A DNA stretch of 64,000 bases from Halomonas sp. HL-93 (GTDB lineage Bacteria > Pseudomonadota > Gammaproteobacteria > Pseudomonadales > Halomonadaceae): assembly GCF_900086985.1 (NCBI RefSeq), contig NZ_LT593974.1, positions 806,001 through 870,000 of the forward strand, written 5' to 3'. This document shows positions 26,745 to 35,538 of this stretch, in pieces. How positions within the stretch are numbered: position 1 is the first letter of the stretch; the number at the start of each line of letters is the position of its first letter. Made by a program: the position numbers and the translations under genes. The notes below the pieces were generated by a model that saw only the letters and a program-made list of their open reading frames with translations, had not been told where the DNA came from and searched no databases.

Positions 26745-28247
26745 ATGGAGCCTTCAAGCCGCTTAGAGCGTATTCAGCTAAACAAAGCGACAATCAGTTT
26801 TGATGATCGCTTCACCCTAAGCGAGATTGATTGGATCATCGAGGCCCACCAGCATTGGGTCATTACGGGCACCAATGGCTCAGGCAAATCGGCCCTGGCG
26901 GCGGCGCTGGCTGGCGTTGGTAAAATTGAATCGGGCACGGTTCAAGGGCTTCCCAACAACGTTGGGTTGGTCTCTTTCGAAGCGCAAGCCGAGCTTATCG
27001 CCAAAGAGCTGAAAAAAGACGATGCCGATATCATGGATGTCATTTCACTTGGCACACCCGTTAGTGAAATGATTTTCGAGCAGTGCCAAAACCCTGAGCT
27101 CGCAAGCGAGCTGGTCGAAAAGTTCGGGCTGACCAAACTGCTCGACCGCGCCTTTCGTAAACTCTCCACGGGCGAAACCCGCAAGGTCATGCTGATTCGC
27201 GCGCTGGCGAGCAAGCCGGACTTGCTTATTTTAGACGAGCCGTTTGATGGTTTGGATGTCGACACCCTCGCCATGCTGCAAGCCCATCTTGCCTCCATCA
27301 TCGACACCGTTCCCATGGTGATGGTGCTGAACCGCTTTGATGAAATGCCGGACTTCATCACGCATGTGGCCTATCTGGATAAAGAGCGCTTGGAGAAAAA
27401 GCCAGGGGATAAGAAGCCAGGGGATAAGAAGCGGGGAGATAGTGGACGACTAGCGTTCACCGTAGACCGTCAGGATGAAGCCGCCTTCAATGAGCTGTAC
27501 CAATTGCTGCATCTGAAAACCGCCGACCTAAGCCTGCCCGAGGCCGACCCAGCCACTAAATTACCCGCCCTCGACCCCAGCCAGCCGTTAGTGAAGCTCA
27601 AACAAGCGACGATCCAATACGGCGATACCGTCATTGTCGATAAGCTGGATTGGACGATAGAGCAGGGCCAGCACTGGCAGCTGAGCGGCCCTAACGGAAG
27701 TGGCAAGACCTGCGTCTTGTCCCTGATCACGGGGGATCATCCACAGTGCTACACCAATGATATTTTCGTGTTTGGCTTCCAGCGCGGTAACGGCGAAAGC
27801 ATCTGGCAGATCAAGCAGTTTATCGGCTATGTCTCCACCGCCCTGCAGTGGGAGTATCGCGTCAGCACCAGCTGCAAAAACGTGATTATTTCAGGCTTCT
27901 ACGACAGCATCGGCGTATACACAAAAGCCACCGATCATCAGAAAAAAATCGCCGACCAGTGGCTCGAACTACTGGGCATGCAAGAGCGCGCCGATCAGCC
28001 CTTTAACAAACTCTCCTACGGCGACCAGCGACTGCTACTTATCGCCCGTGCCATGGTGAAACACCCGCCACTGTTGATTCTAGACGAGCCTTGCCTCGGC
28101 CTGGACGATATGAACCGCCAACTGGTTCTCGCCCTCATCGAGAAAATTTGTGAAGGCAAAGAAACCACGGTGCTCTACGTCAATCACCACACGGAGGACA
28201 AGATAAAGGAAATAGACAATCATCTGGCGCTGGAGAAGAATCACTAG
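26745..28247 (+). CDS. modF: ModF-type dual ABC ATPase
   Basis: This 500-residue protein has two ABC cassettes and no membrane part. The first Walker A is TGTNGSGKSALAAAL and the first signature segment KLSTGETRKVMLIRAL, with Walker B LLILDEPFDGLD. The second has GPNGSGKTCVLSL, KLSYGDQRLLLIARAM and LLILDEPCLGLDD. E. coli ModF (490 residues) has this layout and is linked to molybdate use. Here it is not in the modABC operon (42-45 kb). The linker holds a short KKPGD repeat (residues about 219-232). Function is poorly defined in the family. Confidence 0.85.
   Translation: MEPSSRLERIQLNKATISFDDRFTLSEIDWIIEAHQHWVITGTNGSGKSALAAALAGVGKIESGTVQGLPNNVGLVSFEAQAELIAKELKKDDADIMDVISLGTPVSEMIFEQCQNPELASELVEKFGLTKLLDRAFRKLSTGETRKVMLIRALASKPDLLILDEPFDGLDVDTLAMLQAHLASIIDTVPMVMVLNRFDEMPDFITHVAYLDKERLEKKPGDKKPGDKKRGDSGRLAFTVDRQDEAAFNELYQLLHLKTADLSLPEADPATKLPALDPSQPLVKLKQATIQYGDTVIVDKLDWTIEQGQHWQLSGPNGSGKTCVLSLITGDHPQCYTNDIFVFGFQRGNGESIWQIKQFIGYVSTALQWEYRVSTSCKNVIISGFYDSIGVYTKATDHQKKIADQWLELLGMQERADQPFNKLSYGDQRLLLIARAMVKHPPLLILDEPCLGLDDMNRQLVLALIEKICEGKETTVLYVNHHTEDKIKEIDNHLALEKNH
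27399..27440 (+). repeat. In-frame 15-base tandem repeat inside modF
   Basis: Two exact copies of AAGCCAGGGGATAAG (27399-27413, 27414-27428) and a diverged partial third (27429-27440) encode KPGDKKPGDKKRGD in the linker between the two ABC domains. Because the unit is a multiple of three, copy-number changes would keep the frame. Confidence 0.9.
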
Positions 28248-28292
28248 TTGTAACCTCCGCCCGCTAGATGCACCGAAAGGAGAGGGCTGTTT

Positions 28293-28379
28293 ATGAGCAA
28301 CCTAAAAAAGATGCCTGAGTTCAAGAATGAGGCCGAAGAAAAAGAATTCTGGGAAACCCATGATTCATCAGACTATTAG
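28293..28379 (+). pseudogene. Truncated CopG-type antitoxin (BrnA-like) remnant
   Basis: This 28-codon frame encodes MSNLKKMPEFKNEAEEKEF and then WETHDSSDY before TAG. The KMPEFKNEAEEKEFWETHDSSDY stretch is the conserved N-terminal segment of CopG-type antitoxins that usually continue for another 40-60 residues with a ribbon-helix-helix. AAGGAGAG (28275-28283) precedes it, so it may still be translated. The next codons, in this and the other plus frames, show no obvious continuation. No BrnT-type toxin gene lies upstream (modF does) or downstream. A degraded toxin-antitoxin locus is the best reading. Confidence 0.6.
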
Positions 28380-28463
28380 CTGAGCATGAATACCGAAAAA
28401 TGAGTTGCAAGATATGGTTCAGGCAGATTGCCGACAGTTTCCAAGGTAGCTAGTCAGCCCGCG

Positions 28464-28499
28464 CCAAAAAAAGCGCCATCGGCAAAACCGGTGGCGCTT
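28464..28499 (-). terminator. Terminator of the NCS1 permease operon
   Basis: Read on the minus strand, a 12-bp stem (AAGCGCCACCGG/CCGATGGCGCTT, one G-T pair, loop TTTTG) is followed by a T-run (complement of the A-run at 28466-28472). It lies just after the NCS1 gene stop at 28537. Confidence 0.82.
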
Positions 28500-28536
28500 G
28501 TATGCGCTTTTAATCAGCTAGTGTCGACCCGCTTGT

Positions 28537-30009
28537 CTACTGCTCAGCCAACGCAGGCGCAGCCTTAAACTGACGCATTAAACCGTAGTAGAAAAGCCCA
28601 CCCAGGCCAGCGCCAAGCAGCCAGCCGTAGCCGTTGAGGCTGGCCAACGCTGGAACCAGTACGGTGGAAAGCGAGAACAGTGCCGCCACGCCAAAAGCGA
28701 TCAGCGCACGGGTATTCCAGCCGTTGGTGTAGTAGTAGGCACCGTTGGGGTCGGATGAGAATAGCTCCTGCATATTCAACTGTTGGCGCTTAATCAGGTA
28801 GTAGTCAACCACGATGATGCCGTAAAACGGGGCAACAATAGCCCCCAGCGCATTCACAAACCCCGGTACGCCAATCTGGCTGATCACCGAGACCCACAGC
28901 GCGCCAACGAAAAACGCGATAATTGCCGTAATCAACCCACCAATCTTAAAGCTGATCTTGCTAGGGAACAGGTTGGCAAGGTCATAGGCGGGGGGGATAA
29001 AGTTGGCAACCAGGTTAATGCCCACGGTGGCGGCAAAAAAGGTTAGGGCGGCCACGATGGTTAGCGGCAGGCTGTCTACCCGCTCGACAATATCAGATGG
29101 GTTGGTCAGCGCCTCGCCAAACAGCACCAAGGTGCCCGCGGTAATGATCAGCGCGATAAACGAGAAAAACGCCACGTTGAGCGGCAAGCCCAGCAGGTTG
29201 CCCAATTTCATTTGCCGCTCGGTTTTCACAAAGCGGGTGAAGTCGCCAAAGTTAATTACCACTGCCGCAAAGTAGGCCACCATGGTGCCAACAATGGCGA
29301 AAAAAGCGTTAACGCCCGGGGTGGTATCGTCGGCCTCGGCACCGCTAAAAATCGTGCCAATCGCTGGCAAGAGTTCGCTACCCGCCTGGACCCAAACAAT
29401 CATCATCAGCGCGATCATCACTAGGTAAACGAGTGGCCCCGCCCAGTTTAAAAAGTGCTTGATGCGCTCGATTCCCGACCAAAAAATCGCAATCTGAAAC
29501 AGCCACACAATGACGAACGATATCCAGGCCATGGGGGATAAGCCCAAGAACGTAGCGTTGCCCTCGCCGCCGAACAACGCAGTGAGCAGCAGCGTCATGG
29601 CGGTGGAGGCAAAGTAGGTTTGCACGCCATACCAGAAAATCCCCACGATGGCGCGCAGCATGGCAGGCAGATTAGCACCGCGTACGCCCATGCTGGCGCG
29701 CACCATTACCGGAAAGGGAATGCCATATTTGACGCTGGGTTTGCCGGTCAGGTTAACCAGCCCCATCACGATAACCCCGGCCAAAATTATCGCCACCATC
29801 ACCGCCCAACCATTCAAGCCGTAGCTGAGAAATAGCGAGGCGGCGAGGGTGTAGCCAAACAAACTCTGAATATCGTTTGACCACACGTTGAATATCTCAA
29901 ACGCGCCCCAGGTTCGTGCTTCAGGCTTAAGCGGTGCCAGGTCTTGGTTGTAAAGCGTGGGGTCCATGTGTTGGATCGATAGCGAATCGTCGTGGTGTGT
30001 CTCGTTCAT
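28537..30009 (-). CDS. NCS1-family nucleobase/allantoin permease (first of two)
   Basis: This NCS1 permease of about 490 residues has 12 membrane helices. Motifs include DLAPLKPEARTWGAFEIFNVWSNDIQSLFGY, VKYGIPFPVMVRASMGVRGANLPAMLRAIVGIFWYG and FGDFTRFVKTERQMKLGN. The family imports purine bases, allantoin, cytosine or hydantoins. The start at 30009 follows AAGGTG; 16 further upstream codons lack support. It is downstream of a second NCS1 gene and the allantoin racemase, so allantoin or a related ureide is the likeliest cargo (inference). Confidence 0.9.
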   Translation of the reverse strand: MNETHHDDSLSIQHMDPTLYNQDLAPLKPEARTWGAFEIFNVWSNDIQSLFGYTLAASLFLSYGLNGWAVMVAIILAGVIVMGLVNLTGKPSVKYGIPFPVMVRASMGVRGANLPAMLRAIVGIFWYGVQTYFASTAMTLLLTALFGGEGNATFLGLSPMAWISFVIVWLFQIAIFWSGIERIKHFLNWAGPLVYLVMIALMMIVWVQAGSELLPAIGTIFSGAEADDTTPGVNAFFAIVGTMVAYFAAVVINFGDFTRFVKTERQMKLGNLLGLPLNVAFFSFIALIITAGTLVLFGEALTNPSDIVERVDSLPLTIVAALTFFAATVGINLVANFIPPAYDLANLFPSKISFKIGGLITAIIAFFVGALWVSVISQIGVPGFVNALGAIVAPFYGIIVVDYYLIKRQQLNMQELFSSDPNGAYYYTNGWNTRALIAFGVAALFSLSTVLVPALASLNGYGWLLGAGLGGLFYYGLMRQFKAAPALAEQ

Positions 30010-30063
30010 TGTGTTCACCTTGCTCGGGTGTGCAACGCCGCCAGTGCTTGGCGGCACCGGGGC

Positions 30064-31434
30064 TTACTGACAAAAACGTTGGCAAGGTGCCCAATGTTTC
30101 ATCAGCAGGTAATAGGTCACGCCTGCGGGAATTAAGCTTGCGTACCAAGAAACCGCCGAGAACAGCAGGGCGGCCACGATGCCAACGGCGGTGGCAATCA
30201 GCGCGGCGATATTCACCCCTTGATACGGCCCGTTGGCGTCATACAGCTTGCTGATGTCCAGCGTGCGGCGACGAATCACGTAATAATCGACCACCAAAAT
30301 GGCAAAGATGGGGCCAAGAAACGCCGAGTAGGTTTGCACGAAAAGTTGCAAGCCAGCGGCTGAGCCTGGCTGAACCAACTTCCAGGGGAAGGTGGCAAAG
30401 GCCAGCAGGCCAACAATCACGGTTGCAATCGGAAACTTGATCTTGAAGACGTCCATCAATACGTAGGTGGGCGGGACGACATTATTCAATACGTTGGTGG
30501 TGACCTGGGCAAAGGCGATAAACAGCAGCGTGGTCATCAACAGCGGCGTGTTATCCACCGCGTTGGCGAATACCTCGATAGGGTCGGCGGTGCCGGTGGC
30601 TTCCGAGACCATAAAGCCAATCAGGCCCATGAACAGCGTACAGGGCAGAATCGACATGGCGTAAAGGGTGGTGAGTAAGCCCGGCCCCGAGCCAGCTTTA
30701 TGTTCACGCGAGTAGTCACTGACGTTGAGCATCATGGTGCTGTAGATGCCCAAAAACAGCATGGTCGCGCCCCAGAACGGCATGCCCCAGGAGCCTTCCA
30801 TGGTCAGCATATTGGCCGAAAGCTCATCGCCATAGCGCTGAATTGTGGCCACAAACATGTACACCAGCGACACTAAAATGAAACCGCTGCCGATATTTTC
30901 CAGCCATTTGATGCCCTGAAAGCCGGTGACCGACAGGGCAATTTGCAGCAGTTGGAAGGCGATGAAGAAGAACACGACGTTATCAAAGCCAAACAGCGTG
31001 GCCGATACCATGTTCAGCGCGCCGGCCCCAATCCAGCTTTGAAAGCCGTACCACACAATTGCCGGTACTGCGCGAACCAGCCCCGGCAGGCGGGTACCCG
31101 CAAAGCCAAAAGCGCTGCGCGCCTGGACCATAAAGGGGATACCATATTTATAGCCAGCGGCACCGTTGAGCGCCAAGGCAATGCCGATCACAAAGCAGCC
31201 AATGGCAATCGCCAGCGTGGCCTGAATCAGGTTGAGCGTGCCGACAACACTTGACCCCATGGCGAAGGTGCCAATGGACACGCAGCCGCCAAACCAGGCC
31301 AGAAAATAAGAGGCGCGCCCCATTATCCGGGTTTTTTGCGGCGCGAGCGATTCGTCGCCTAGGCTTTTCCGCCCATCGCTGGGTGCGATGGTTGCTGGGT
31401 CGTCTGATGTCAGACCCGATGGTGATGCACTCAT
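30064..31434 (-). CDS. NCS1-family nucleobase/allantoin permease (second of two)
   Basis: This 456-residue NCS1 permease has about 12 helices. Motifs are ASYFLAWFGGCVSIGTFAMGSS, YKYGIPFMVQARSAFGFAGTRLPGLVRAVPAIVWYGFQSW and NVSDYSREH. It is clearly divergent from the next gene, so the pair is not a recent duplication. GAGGA lies 7 bases before the ATG. It is probably co-transcribed with hpxA (120 bases upstream) and the first permease (54 bases downstream). Two carriers of one family suggest two purine-derived substrates. Confidence 0.9.
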   Translation of the reverse strand: MSASPSGLTSDDPATIAPSDGRKSLGDESLAPQKTRIMGRASYFLAWFGGCVSIGTFAMGSSVVGTLNLIQATLAIAIGCFVIGIALALNGAAGYKYGIPFMVQARSAFGFAGTRLPGLVRAVPAIVWYGFQSWIGAGALNMVSATLFGFDNVVFFFIAFQLLQIALSVTGFQGIKWLENIGSGFILVSLVYMFVATIQRYGDELSANMLTMEGSWGMPFWGATMLFLGIYSTMMLNVSDYSREHKAGSGPGLLTTLYAMSILPCTLFMGLIGFMVSEATGTADPIEVFANAVDNTPLLMTTLLFIAFAQVTTNVLNNVVPPTYVLMDVFKIKFPIATVIVGLLAFATFPWKLVQPGSAAGLQLFVQTYSAFLGPIFAILVVDYYVIRRRTLDISKLYDANGPYQGVNIAALIATAVGIVAALLFSAVSWYASLIPAGVTYYLLMKHWAPCQRFCQ

Positions 31435-31554
31435 GGTGTCGTCCTCGCAAGATTGCTGTTATTGACCCTCAGCGATGCTGGGGATGCTTGCGGCTGGCGT
31501 GTGTTTCCGATGCTTTGATTGTTATTGGCTGGCATCGTGATGGTGTCGCGTGGG

Positions 31555-32313
31555 TTAGCCTCCGGGCGGTAGCGTTAGATTGGAGAAATCGGCAAACTGA
31601 CCGGTAAACGGTTTGGGGCGCGGGTAAGCTAAATCGCCGTGCTTGCTGGTCGAGAGCCCCAGCCCGACCAGGGATTCGGCAAGCTTGAGCCCCGCGCTCA
31701 CGCCTTCAACAACGGGCAGGCCTACCTCGCGGCTGATTTCCTGGGTGAGGTTTGCCATGCCCCCGCAGCCCAGCACAATGGCGCCAATGCCATCCTCGTC
31801 GCGGGCACGGCAGCACTCCTGCACAATGCGCCGATAGGCGGCTTCCGGGTGGTGCTCAAGGTCCAGTACGGGAATTTCAGCGGCGCGAATGCGTCGACAA
31901 TGATGACGAAAGCCGTACTGTTCCAGCAGGTGCTCGGCAATAATGCCGGTTCGGCCGAGCGTGGTAACAATCGAAAATCGGGTGCTGATCAGCGTCGCCA
32001 TATGAAACGCGGCTTCGGCAATGCCCACCACCGGAGCGCGGGTCAGTTCGCGGGCGGCAAGCAGCCCAGGGTCGCCAAAACAGGCCACAACGTAGGCGTC
32101 AATGTTGCCTTCCTGCTCGCCCTTGATGACTTCCTGAGCAACGCCGACGGCGCTGACGGCTTCATCAAAATGGCTTTCAATCGAGACCGGCCCTGCCTCC
32201 GGCTGACAGGCGCTAACGTGGGTTCCTGAGGCGGCATAGTCGTTGGCGGCACGATAAATCGAGGCCGTCATCGAGGCCGTGGTATTGGGGTTAATCAGTC
32301 GGATGTGGGCCAC
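31555..32313 (-). CDS. hpxA: Allantoin racemase (HpxA family)
   Basis: This 252-residue aspartate/hydantoin racemase-family protein opens with IRLINPNTTASMT, the family signature. The two catalytic cysteines are probably Cys78 (VVACFGDPG) and Cys183 (LGCGGM). It interconverts (R)- and (S)-allantoin so that a stereospecific allantoinase can use all of it. Hydantoin racemase is the main alternative, but its place beside puuE and the purine genes favours allantoin. It is divergent from puuE across 303 bases holding two TTGTATACAA sites. Confidence 0.87.
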   Translation of the reverse strand: MAHIRLINPNTTASMTASIYRAANDYAASGTHVSACQPEAGPVSIESHFDEAVSAVGVAQEVIKGEQEGNIDAYVVACFGDPGLLAARELTRAPVVGIAEAAFHMATLISTRFSIVTTLGRTGIIAEHLLEQYGFRHHCRRIRAAEIPVLDLEHHPEAAYRRIVQECCRARDEDGIGAIVLGCGGMANLTQEISREVGLPVVEGVSAGLKLAESLVGLGLSTSKHGDLAYPRPKPFTGQFADFSNLTLPPGG

Positions 32314-32369
32314 CCAGTTCTCCTTTTGGTCGCAAAGTACACAATATTAGGTGAACAATTTAAAAGTTA

Positions 32370-32379
32370 TTGTATACAA
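32370..32379. promoter_or_regulatory. Candidate purine-regulon operator TTGTATACAA (hpxA side)
   Basis: This perfect palindrome lies 57 bases upstream of hpxA and matches the sites at 21660, 32553 and 39322. Confidence 0.7.
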
Positions 32380-32552
32380 AATAGGGTGATTTTTTGCCCA
32401 CCGCAAGTAGCAAATCACGTCATATATCAATCAATTGGTTGACCGATTGTTCAACTTTTAGAAGGCTTTACGCTTGTTAAAAGACAAAAAATACTGTCAA
32501 CTCAGACCGCTAGCGACCCTAAGCGTTGCGGTTGAGTTTTGAGCAGGCTATT

Positions 32553-32562
32553 TTGTATACAA
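32553..32562. promoter_or_regulatory. Candidate purine-regulon operator TTGTATACAA (puuE side)
   Basis: This perfect palindrome lies 55 bases upstream of puuE. Its distance to the gene mirrors that of the hpxA-side site, as expected for one regulator acting on both promoters. Confidence 0.7.
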
Positions 32563-32616
32563 ATTGTTGGTTGCGTTATTCGTGACCAAAGACAGGATTA
32601 ACGGAAGGAGCTGCCC

Positions 32617-33546
32617 ATGACGTCCCGCGATTACCCCCGTGACTTGATCGGTTACGGGCGTACGCCACCCCACGCCAATTGGCCGGGTAAGGCCAAAATT
32701 GCTGTGCAGTTTGTCTTAAATTATGAAGAAGGCGCGGAAAACAGTGTCCTCCACGGTGATACTGGCTCAGAGCAGTTTTTATCAGAAATTATTGGCGCCC
32801 CGGCCTTCCCTGAACGTCATCTCAGTATGGAGTCCATCTACGAATACGGCTCCCGCGTTGGGGTATGGAGAATTCTGCGCGAGTTTGAGCGACGGGGGTT
32901 GCCGCTAACGGTATTTGGCGTGGCGATGGCGCTGGAGCGCAATCCTGAAGCGGCCATGGCATTTAAAGAGCTGGGCCATGAAATCGCCTGCCATGGCTAC
33001 CGCTGGATTCATTACCAGGAAGTGCCCGAGCACGTGGAACGGGAACATCTGCAGAAGGCCATGGATATCTTCCAGCGGCTGTATGGAGAAAAACCGCTGG
33101 GTTGGTATACCGGCCGCGATAGCCCTAATACCCGGCGCTTGGTGTTGGACGAGGGAGGTTTCCTCTACGATAGCGACTACTACGGCGATGATTTACCATT
33201 CTGGACGCAGGTGGCCGATAGCCAAGGCCATGAGCATCAGCATCTAATCGTGCCCTACACGTTGGACAGCAACGATATGCGCTTTGCCGCTCCCCAAGGC
33301 TTCAATACGGGGGATCATTTCTTTAACTACCTGCGTGACGCCTTTGATGTGCTTTATGCTGAAGGGGAGGAGGCACCGAAAATGCTATCGGTGGGCATGC
33401 ACTGCCGTTTGCTGGGCCGCCCAGGGCGTTTTCGCGCGCTACAGCGTTTTCTCGATTACATCGAAACCCATGACCGTGTATGGGTGGCGCGCCGGGTAGA
33501 CATCGCCCGCCATTGGGCCGAGCACCACCCTACAGCGGACGATTGA
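32617..33546 (+). CDS. puuE: Allantoinase PuuE (polysaccharide-deacetylase type)
   Basis: This 309-residue metal-independent-type allantoinase belongs to the PuuE group and converts allantoin to allantoate. The deacetylase-like fold shows in VQFVLNYEEGAENSVLHGD, RVGVWRILREFERRGLPLTVFGVAMALE, HEIACHGYRWIHYQ and SVGMHCRLLGRPGRF. Length matches family members (about 300-310). GGAAGGAG precedes the ATG. It is the first gene of a plus-strand unit with the RpiR regulator, 21 bases before it. No amidohydrolase-type allantoinase was seen. Confidence 0.94.
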   Translation: MTSRDYPRDLIGYGRTPPHANWPGKAKIAVQFVLNYEEGAENSVLHGDTGSEQFLSEIIGAPAFPERHLSMESIYEYGSRVGVWRILREFERRGLPLTVFGVAMALERNPEAAMAFKELGHEIACHGYRWIHYQEVPEHVEREHLQKAMDIFQRLYGEKPLGWYTGRDSPNTRRLVLDEGGFLYDSDYYGDDLPFWTQVADSQGHEHQHLIVPYTLDSNDMRFAAPQGFNTGDHFFNYLRDAFDVLYAEGEEAPKMLSVGMHCRLLGRPGRFRALQRFLDYIETHDRVWVARRVDIARHWAEHHPTADD

Positions 33547-33567
33547 TAATTTGATAGACAGGAAGCC

Positions 33568-34449
33568 ATGACGCCTCATATCGGACAGAGGATTGCCGCT
33601 CAGTACGATGCACTCAGCGCCCAGGAACAGCGCGTTGCTAGCTTCATACTCGACCATTTTGACGATTTAGCCGTGTATAGCGCGGCTGATCTGGCTCGCC
33701 TAACTGGCGTATCGAAATCCACGGTTAGCCGCTTATTTAAGCGACTGGGTTTTGAAAGCTACCGCACAGTAAAGGCGCACGCGCGACAGCTGCGTAATTT
33801 AGGTGTGCCACTGGTAATTGATGCCCAGGCAATGCAGGAAGACAGCGGCTCGCCATTTCAGCGTCATGTTCAGCGGGAGAAGGAGAACCTGCAGCGTTGC
33901 GTCAGTACGATTGTCGCTGCCGATTTTGCGGCGCTCACCAGCCAACTGGCCCAGGCTTCACAGGTGGTGGTGATTGGATTTCGCAATAGCTATCCATTGG
34001 CACTGCATTTTCGTCAGCAATTGATTCAAGCCAGACCAAAGGTGCGTCTGGCGCCCCAGCCCAATCAATCGCTGGCAGAGGATATTGTGGATTTAACCGC
34101 GCAGGATGTAGTGGTGCTATTTGGCTTCCGCCGCCGCCCGTCTGCGTTTGAAAGCCTGGTAAATGTGCTTGAGCGCTCCCCCGCTCAGGTCGTGATGATA
34201 GCCGACCCTACCGCGGTGAATTTTGCCCCCCAAGTTACCTGGTATCTGGAAACACCGCTGGAAAGTCTTTCGGCCTTCGATAGTTACGCTACTGCCAATA
34301 GCCTTATTTGCCTGATTGCCAATGCGGTGCTGCATCAACGTCTGGCGGAAGGGCGTGAACGCATTGGGATCATCAGCGACCACTATCACGAGCTGGATGA
34401 GCTCGAGTCCCATATCATGAGCGTCGATTGGAACGCTACGCCTTCCTAA
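33568..34449 (+). CDS. RpiR/MurR-family transcriptional regulator
   Basis: This 293-residue protein has an N-terminal RpiR-type helix-turn-helix (about 1-77; DLARLTGVSKSTVSRLFKRLGFESYRTVK) and a SIS domain (about 115-260; VVVIGFRNSYPLALHFRQQL, QDVVVLFGFRRRP) that normally senses a sugar phosphate or a small organic acid. It follows puuE directly. Likely targets are the ABC transporter downstream and the YfcC gene, both preceded by GAAACGAA(A/C)GTTTC. The ligand is unknown. Confidence 0.92.
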   Translation: MTPHIGQRIAAQYDALSAQEQRVASFILDHFDDLAVYSAADLARLTGVSKSTVSRLFKRLGFESYRTVKAHARQLRNLGVPLVIDAQAMQEDSGSPFQRHVQREKENLQRCVSTIVAADFAALTSQLAQASQVVVIGFRNSYPLALHFRQQLIQARPKVRLAPQPNQSLAEDIVDLTAQDVVVLFGFRRRPSAFESLVNVLERSPAQVVMIADPTAVNFAPQVTWYLETPLESLSAFDSYATANSLICLIANAVLHQRLAEGRERIGIISDHYHELDELESHIMSVDWNATPS

Positions 34450-34621
34450 CGTGATCATTTAGTAGTGCAAGCTTGCTGGCTGAGCGTCAAATTTTGCACC
34501 AATTCGTTGCGTGAGCCAGCTGGGTGTTGCTGCAACAGCTGATCGAGAGATGCGTGCTTGATGCTTAATACTATGTTCTATAAGCATTGTTAATGCACTG
34601 GCCCTGCTTTTGCTTTGATGT

Positions 34622-34635
34622 GAAACGAACGTTTC
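34622..34635. promoter_or_regulatory. Candidate RpiR operator (GAAACGAACGTTTC)
   Basis: This inverted repeat with GAAACG/CGTTTC arms lies about 80 bases upstream of the ABC binding-protein gene. It matches GAAACGAAAGTTTC at 39235-39248 with one difference. GAAA-N-TTTC palindromes are typical of RpiR regulators. Confidence 0.55.
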
Positions 34636-34711
34636 TTGATGGCTTTATATGCAACAAAGCTTTCATTTAGCGTCATTGAATGTTTCAACTCAGTCACTGC
34701 AGGAGAGCTTC

Positions 34712-35530
34712 ATGCGCCCCTTAACCCGCTACCTCAAATATAAGTCCCTTCGTCTCTTGGCGACGAGTATCGTCGCTTTTGGCGCGCTAACGACTACTGC
34801 TGCGCATGCTGATGCGCTGGAGGATATTGAATCGCGAGGCACTATCAAAATTGCGGTGCCGCAGGATTTTCCACCGTTTGGCTCGGTGGGTACCGATATG
34901 GAGCCACGTGGCTACGATATTGATATGGCCAACTATCTCGCTGAGGAGATGGGCGTTGAGGTGGAGCTAATCACCGTGACCAGCGCCAACCGCATTCCTT
35001 ATTTAGAGACCGGTCAGGCGGATCTAGTGATTTCCAGTCTGGGTAAGAACCCTGAGCGGGAAGCGGCGATTGATTTTTCTGATGCTTACGCCCCGTTCTT
35101 TTTAGGCGTATTTAGCGCAGATGCGGATGAGAAAGTGGATGACCCAGAAGGCTTAGCCGACAAAACTATCGGTGTCACCCGTGGTGCCGTAGAGGATATG
35201 GAGCTTTCTGAGATTGCCCCAGACTCGACCACGGTGCAACGCTTTGAGGATAACGCCACGACTATTTCTGCGTTCCTTTCCGGCCAGGTCGACTACGTCG
35301 CAACAGGTAATGTTGTGGCCGCTGAGATCGCCGAGCGCAATAGCGACCGTGCGCCCTCGCTGATTTACCAGCTCAAAGACTCGCCCTGCTACGTAGGGAT
35401 GAATAAAGATGAGCCCGCGTTGATGGAAGAAGTGAACCGCCTGATCGCTCAAGGATTGGAAGATGGCACCTTGAATGAGATGTCTCAGCGCTGGTTCAGC
35501 GCCGACCTACCTGAAAACTTCGGCAGCTGA
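34712..35530 (+). CDS. Polar amino-acid-type ABC transporter binding protein
   Basis: This 272-residue family 3 solute-binding protein has a signal peptide (about 1-33, ending TTAAHA) and then IESRGTIKIAVPQDFPPFGSVGTDMEPRGYDIDMANYLAEEMG, the typical opening of GlnH/ArtJ-like proteins. ATG at 34712 follows AGGAGAG; the 21 upstream codons are not needed. It is the first gene of a four-gene transporter operon. The substrate could be an amino acid or a ureide-type compound given the neighbours; sequence does not decide. Confidence 0.9.
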   Translation: MRPLTRYLKYKSLRLLATSIVAFGALTTTAAHADALEDIESRGTIKIAVPQDFPPFGSVGTDMEPRGYDIDMANYLAEEMGVEVELITVTSANRIPYLETGQADLVISSLGKNPEREAAIDFSDAYAPFFLGVFSADADEKVDDPEGLADKTIGVTRGAVEDMELSEIAPDSTTVQRFEDNATTISAFLSGQVDYVATGNVVAAEIAERNSDRAPSLIYQLKDSPCYVGMNKDEPALMEEVNRLIAQGLEDGTLNEMSQRWFSADLPENFGS

Positions 35531-35538
35531 GGTTTATC

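Larger units (their letters stand above)
32314..32616. other. Divergent control region between hpxA and puuE
   Basis: This 303-base AT-rich region has no credible open frame. It contains two perfect TTGTATACAA palindromes, each nearer one of the divergent genes: 32370-32379 lies about 57 bases before hpxA and 32553-32562 about 55 bases before puuE. A direct or inverted pair such as CAATTGGTTGACCGATTG (around 32431-32449) may add a further site. Confidence 0.65.
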
